Assembly: GCA_024641805.1 (NCBI GenBank)
Contig: JAHECJ010000178.1
Location: forward strand, 1-5,626
Origin: Desulfococcus sp.
GTDB taxonomy: Bacteria; Desulfobacterota; Desulfobacteria; Desulfobacterales; Desulfosalsimonadaceae
Length of the DNA stretch: 5,626 bases
Direction: 5' to 3'
Shown: positions 3,211-5,626 of the stretch, piece after piece
Layout: the number at the start of each line of letters is the position of its first letter
Numbering within the stretch: the stretch's first letter is position 1
Notes under the pieces: generated by a model
Seen by the model: the letters and a program-made list of their open reading frames with translations, nothing else
What the model was told of the DNA's origin: nothing
The model's database searches: none
Made by a program: the position numbers and the translations under genes

Positions 3211-5626
3211 ATGCGGATAAAAAAAATTTACATTTTGCTTTCCATCATGATCCTTTTATGTGGATCCATTTTATATTCCGTTTATGACTCCGTAAAAAAG
3301 AAAACTATAAAGGAATTCAATACCCAGCAAATGATTCTGGCAAAACAGGCGGCGCAAAGCATTGAAAAATATTTCCGCTATTACCTGCTTGATCTTTCCT
3401 ACCTTTCCGGGATCAGTTATATCTCTTCTTTAAACACGCAGGGAAAAGAACTGCTTGAATCATTTTATAAAAACCATGCAGATGAAATCCGCGCGATCAC
3501 ACGGGTCAGCGCGGATGGCCATATCCTGTATACCGTCCCTTTTAATGAAAAGGCCATCGGCGCGAACATTTCCTACCAAAAACATATCCGCACCCTCATT
3601 GACACAAAAAAATCAGTGATCAGCGATGTTTTTCAAGCGGTACAAGGGTTTCAGGCAATCGCCTGCCATGTCCCGGTATTTGATGATGGTCAGTTCAATG
3701 GGTCCATAAGCGTTCTGCTCCCTTTTAACCACCTGGCAGAAGAATTCCTGAAAAACATCCGACTCGGAGAAGGAGGCTATGCATGGGTGATCAGTCAAAA
3801 GGGGGTCGAATTATACTGTCCGGTACCCGACCATATCGGGAAATCGGTTTTTGAAACTTCCGGCGGATTCCCATCGGTCATTGCAATGGCAACAGAAATG
3901 ATCAAAGGGAGACAAGGGATAGCAACCTACACTTACGACAAAATCCGCGTCAAAAGCAGCGAGACTGTTACAAAGCATGCAGTCTATTGCCCGATTCAAT
4001 TAGGCAACACCTTCTGGTCAATTGTTATTGCGACGCCTGAGACAGAAGTCCTGTCCACCATGACCGGATTCAGGAACCGGTTTTTCTTTATTGCCGTTCT
4101 GCTGATGGTCGTGGTTTCAATTTTTTCTTATTATATTTTGCGGACCCGCACACTTCTGAAAGAAGAAAAGAACCGCCGACAGGCTGAAAACGCTTTGCTC
4201 GAAAGCGAAAAAAAATACAGGACCATTATCGATGAAATTGAAGACGGCTATTTTGAAGTGGATATATCCGGAAACCTCACTTTCTTTAACGATTCATTGT
4301 GTAAAATACTGGGCTACCCGCGTTCGGAATTAATGGGAATGAACAACAGAAAATTTATGGATGCGGAGAATGCCGAAAAAGTCTATCAAACTTTTAATAG
4401 TGTATTTAACACAGGAAATGCATATAAAGGGTTTGACTGGGAAGTCATCCGAAAAGACGGCTCAAAGCGCCAGCTGGATACGTCCGTTTCATTAATTAAA
4501 GACGCGAACGGCCAAAAATACGGTTTCCGGGGAATTGCGCGGGATATTTCCGAGCGCAAACAAGCGGAAGAAAAAATGCTGGAAAGCGAAAACCGCTATC
4601 AGGCCCTTTTTGACAGGTCGCTGGACTGTGTCTTTATCCACGATTTTAAAGGGAATTTTATCGATGCCAATGAAGCGGCGCTTACTCTGCTGGGCTATAG
4701 CAGAAAAGAGCTCTCATCTTTAAAACTCAGATCCATTATCAGCGTGGATCAATTTCCAAAAACCGACCAGGTCCGCCAGGAGCTTCAGAAAACCGGCCAG
4801 CAAAAGGGGATATCCGTATTCAGATTAAAACACAAGAATGGGCACTTTGTGGATGTAGAAACAAAAAGCTCTGTTATCTTAAAAAGAGGAAAACCCTATG
4901 CCATCCAGGGCATCGCCCGCGACATCACCGGAAAAATAAAAATGGAAGTACAATTGCGCCAGGCCCAGAAAATGGAGGCGATCGGCACACTGACCGGCGG
5001 CATTGCCCATGACTTTAACAATATCCTTTCCGCCATCCTGGGTTATACGGAAATGGCCCTGCTTGGACTTCCAGAGGACAATCCTGCGCATTACAACATG
5101 AATCAGGTTTTTAAAGCCGGTATCCGGGCCAGAGAACTGGTAAAGCAGATTCTCACCTTCAGCCGCCAGGCCGAACAGGACCGAAGACCGCTTAAAATTC
5201 AACCCATCATAGAAGAAGCATTAAAACTTCTTCGGGCCTCCATTCCCGCCAATATCGAAATCAGGCAAACCATCAGCCCGGATTGCGGATCTGTTCTGGC
5301 GGATCCGACCCAAATTCATCAAATCATCATGAACCTCTGCACAAATGCTTATTATGCCATGAGGGAATCCGGCGGCATTCTGGATGTATCTCTCTCCCAG
5401 GTCGAGTTCAAGCCGGATAAGCTTTTAAGAAAAGTGGATCTGCCGCCCGGCGTCTACATTAAAATTGGGATCAGCGATACCGGCAGCGGCATGGACAATT
5501 TAACCATGGAACGAATGTTTGATCCCTATTTTACCACCAAACCCAAGGGAGAAGGGACGGGTATGGGGCTTTCGGTGGTACACGGCATTGTCAAAAGCTA
5601 TAGCGGGGAGATTCTGGTTTACAGCG
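3211..5626 (+). CDS. Membrane sensor histidine kinase (Cache-PAS-PAS-HisKA-HATPase), C-terminus beyond the window
   Basis: The frame is open from ATG 3211 to the window edge, 805 residues. Transmembrane segments at about 6-24 and 291-310 flank a periplasmic region of about 265 residues. That region resembles a double-Cache sensor (EGGYAWVISQKGVELYCPVP near 187-206). A short charged linker follows, then two PAS domains (about 336-449 and 462-573), each ending GIARDI. The HisKA H-box IAHDFNNIL has phospho-acceptor His600 and is the HPK4 type. The ATPase domain shows the N-box (Asn712), G1 box DTGSGM (756-761), F box FDPYFTTK (770-777) and G2 box GEGTGMGL (780-787). All catalytic motifs are intact. 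It should sense a small periplasmic ligand, autophosphorylate with ATP, and pass phosphate to a response regulator. AAAGGG lies 4 bases before the ATG, and the start directly precedes the KK-plus-hydrophobic anchor. The stop, any C-terminal receiver domain and the partner regulator lie outside the window, so the output is unknown. Confidence 0.95.
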   Translation, partial: MRIKKIYILLSIMILLCGSILYSVYDSVKKKTIKEFNTQQMILAKQAAQSIEKYFRYYLLDLSYLSGISYISSLNTQGKELLESFYKNHADEIRAITRVSADGHILYTVPFNEKAIGANISYQKHIRTLIDTKKSVISDVFQAVQGFQAIACHVPVFDDGQFNGSISVLLPFNHLAEEFLKNIRLGEGGYAWVISQKGVELYCPVPDHIGKSVFETSGGFPSVIAMATEMIKGRQGIATYTYDKIRVKSSETVTKHAVYCPIQLGNTFWSIVIATPETEVLSTMTGFRNRFFFIAVLLMVVVSIFSYYILRTRTLLKEEKNRRQAENALLESEKKYRTIIDEIEDGYFEVDISGNLTFFNDSLCKILGYPRSELMGMNNRKFMDAENAEKVYQTFNSVFNTGNAYKGFDWEVIRKDGSKRQLDTSVSLIKDANGQKYGFRGIARDISERKQAEEKMLESENRYQALFDRSLDCVFIHDFKGNFIDANEAALTLLGYSRKELSSLKLRSIISVDQFPKTDQVRQELQKTGQQKGISVFRLKHKNGHFVDVETKSSVILKRGKPYAIQGIARDITGKIKMEVQLRQAQKMEAIGTLTGGIAHDFNNILSAILGYTEMALLGLPEDNPAHYNMNQVFKAGIRARELVKQILTFSRQAEQDRRPLKIQPIIEEALKLLRASIPANIEIRQTISPDCGSVLADPTQIHQIIMNLCTNAYYAMRESGGILDVSLSQVEFKPDKLLRKVDLPPGVYIKIGISDTGSGMDNLTMERMFDPYFTTKPKGEGTGMGLSVVHGIVKSYSGEILVYS

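Noticed and set aside
4879..5202. Minus-strand open frame of 107 codons within the sensor kinase
   Set aside because: It is antisense to the HisKA region, whose residues are unmistakable. It has no supporting signals.
1..5626. CRISPR arrays, insertion sequences, tRNA or rRNA genes
   Set aside because: No spaced direct repeats, transposase motifs, terminal inverted repeats or RNA-gene folds were seen on reading both strands.

Overview
The window looks like bacterial chromosome of moderate G+C. The gene style suggests a Desulfobacterota (deltaproteobacterial) relative: an HPK4-type sensor kinase with tandem PAS domains, an IscU/NifU-like scaffold protein of a short DFW-starting form, and a divergent shikimate-kinase-like protein. 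This placement rests on recalled family style, not on a search.

Layout. On the minus strand at the left edge are an N-terminally complete but truncated exported protein (1-245) and a shikimate-kinase-like P-loop kinase (357-911). A promoter-like site lies between them. Divergent from the kinase is a plus-strand lipoprotein (1007-1588). It converges on a minus-strand iron-sulfur scaffold gene (1731-2135), which keeps all the cluster-binding residues of IscU but is split by an in-frame TAA. A minus-strand terminator hairpin lies in the convergent gap. A 392-base gap then separates the scaffold gene from a small plus-strand gene (2528-2768). That gap holds the only perfect-consensus promoter seen in the window and two leader hairpins, one facing each way. 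The small gene is also broken: deleting one G from a GGG run restores a 79-residue frame. A largely empty 442-base stretch follows. The last gene, from 3211 to the right edge, is a membrane sensor histidine kinase (Cache sensor, two PAS domains, HisKA, HATPase) cut off inside its ATPase domain.

Working together. No operon of related functions is visible; most genes appear to be separate transcription units. The most notable region is 1731-2768, where two divergently arranged genes each carry one single-base lesion around an apparently intact regulatory region. I found no convincing new multi-gene system, mobile element, CRISPR array or RNA gene. The best leads are the paired lesions, the strong promoter with its structured leader, and the atypical shikimate-kinase-like active site.
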